In this document: positions 12,724 through 13,028 of the stretch, piece after piece
Layout of the letters: each line of letters opens with the position of its first letter
Position numbering within the stretch: position 1 is the first letter of the stretch
Assembly (NCBI GenBank): GCA_013695335.1
Contig: JACDAR010000300.1
Span: 1 to 13,028 of the forward strand
Origin: Rubrobacter sp.
Lineage (GTDB): Bacteria; Actinomycetota; Rubrobacteria; Rubrobacterales; Rubrobacteraceae
DNA: 13,028 nucleotides
Direction: 5' to 3'
The notes under the pieces: model-generated
Told to the model about the DNA's origin: nothing
Database searches by the model: none
What the model saw: the letters and a program-made list of their open reading frames with translations, nothing else
Program-made: the position numbers and the translations under genes

Positions 12724-12772
12724 ACTCTAGAGTTTATGGATGGCGGCGCGCACCCCTATCCACGCCGCCATC
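12724..12772. other. Inverted repeats in the gap upstream of yidC
   Basis: GATGGCGGCG (12739-12748) and CGCCGCCATC (12763-12772) form a perfect 10-bp inverted repeat with a 14-nt loop. Beside it is a 10-bp palindrome, ACTCTAGAGT (12724-12733). The gap lies between the stop of the right-edge gene (12783) and yidC. No U-run follows the stem on the minus strand, so it may be an imperfect terminator or a leader element of yidC. No clear yidC promoter is seen (TAAACT is the best -10-like hexamer). Confidence 0.5.
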
Positions 12773-12782
12773 AAGGGAAATG

Positions 12783-13028
12783 TCAGTGGGGTTCGCGCCT
12801 GGGACGGCGGGCCACGGGGGCCAGTTCGCCGCTCTCGAACAACCTGTGCAGGCTCTCCCGATCCTCGTGTATGAGCCTCGGATCCTGGATGATCGCATCC
12901 AGCTTCTCCTGGGTACAGTTGCGGCGAACGTATTCTTCCCCGAGTACTTCCTCCAGGTGCGCCCCGTGGGCGAGGCGATGGCCTATGTACTCCCTTACCT
13001 TCTCTTCCTGGGGAGTGTGGCCGATCCC
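12783..13028 (-). CDS. Hypothetical protein, C-terminal part (runs off right edge)
   Basis: The minus strand is open from the window edge to a TGA at 12785-12783, giving the last 81 residues of a protein. The visible part is soluble, charged and probably helical (for example GAHLEEVLGEEYVRRN and EKLDAIIQDPRLIHEDRESL), with a basic C-terminal tail (VARRPRREPH). No ATG, GTG or TTG near the edge looks like a start, so the gene begins outside the window. I do not recognise it. It is upstream of yidC on the same strand with an 82-nt gap. Confidence 0.55.
   Translation of the reverse strand, partial: GIGHTPQEEKVREYIGHRLAHGAHLEEVLGEEYVRRNCTQEKLDAIIQDPRLIHEDRESLHRLFESGELAPVARRPRREPH

Noticed and set aside
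1..13028. tRNA, rRNA, CRISPR array, insertion sequence, phage or toxin-antitoxin module
   Set aside because: No cloverleaf-like sequence, regularly spaced repeats, transposase motifs or recognisable toxin/antitoxin pair was seen on either strand.

Overview
The window is GC-rich bacterial DNA. It has a lipoprotein-type substrate-binding protein, a short YidC without a large periplasmic domain, frequent GTG starts, and several genes that look leaderless (a -10 hexamer exactly 6 nt before the ATG). Together these suggest a Gram-positive, high-GC organism, most likely an actinobacterium. The style resembles Rubrobacter-like lineages, but that genus guess is inference only.

Left part (1-8716). 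A partial minus-strand gene of unknown function runs off the left edge (1-241). Divergent from it is a long plus-strand sugar-uptake and catabolism operon. It encodes a ROK-family regulator (370-1605), a CUT2/ribose-type ABC transporter, a ketose 3-epimerase-like TIM-barrel enzyme (6569-7459, or from 6581) and a Gfo/Idh/MocA NAD(P)-dependent oxidoreductase (7532-8716). The transporter consists of a double-NBD ATPase (1637-3200), two permeases (3197-4208 and 4205-5212) and a lipoprotein binding protein (5310-6517). The logic is a repressor sensing a sugar or sugar phosphate, an importer for a monosaccharide or polyol, then epimerisation and oxidation or reduction of the imported compound. The substrate cannot be read from the sequence. 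Three of the four transporter genes carry a frameshift as given, each at a G tract and each explicable by missing G residues. This looks like sequencing error or recent decay.

Middle (8717-9374). A Uma2-family (PD-(D/E)XK-like) protein gene is probably leaderless. An 11-bp inverted repeat follows it and separates it from the converging minus-strand unit.

Right part (9375-13028), all on the minus strand and read right to left. A partial gene of unknown function enters from the right edge (to 12783), then a yidC/oxa1 insertase gene (12700-11906). Next comes a well-formed sigma-70-type promoter (TTGACA-17-TAGAGT, 11846-11818) followed by a 37-codon ORF and an intrinsic-terminator-like hairpin. 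After these lie two tandem small arginine-rich ORFs of 73 and 58 codons with near-identical ribosome-binding sites. The last two genes encode an ABC-2 exporter ATPase and its permease, coupled by a TAATG overlap.

No tRNA, rRNA, CRISPR array, transposase or phage gene was seen. The points most worth a second look are the clustered G-tract frameshifts, the repeated -10/6 nt/ATG spacing at three genes, the hairpins flanking the binding-protein gene, a possible CTG start for the epimerase, and the promoter-ORF-terminator leader ahead of the small-ORF/exporter operon.
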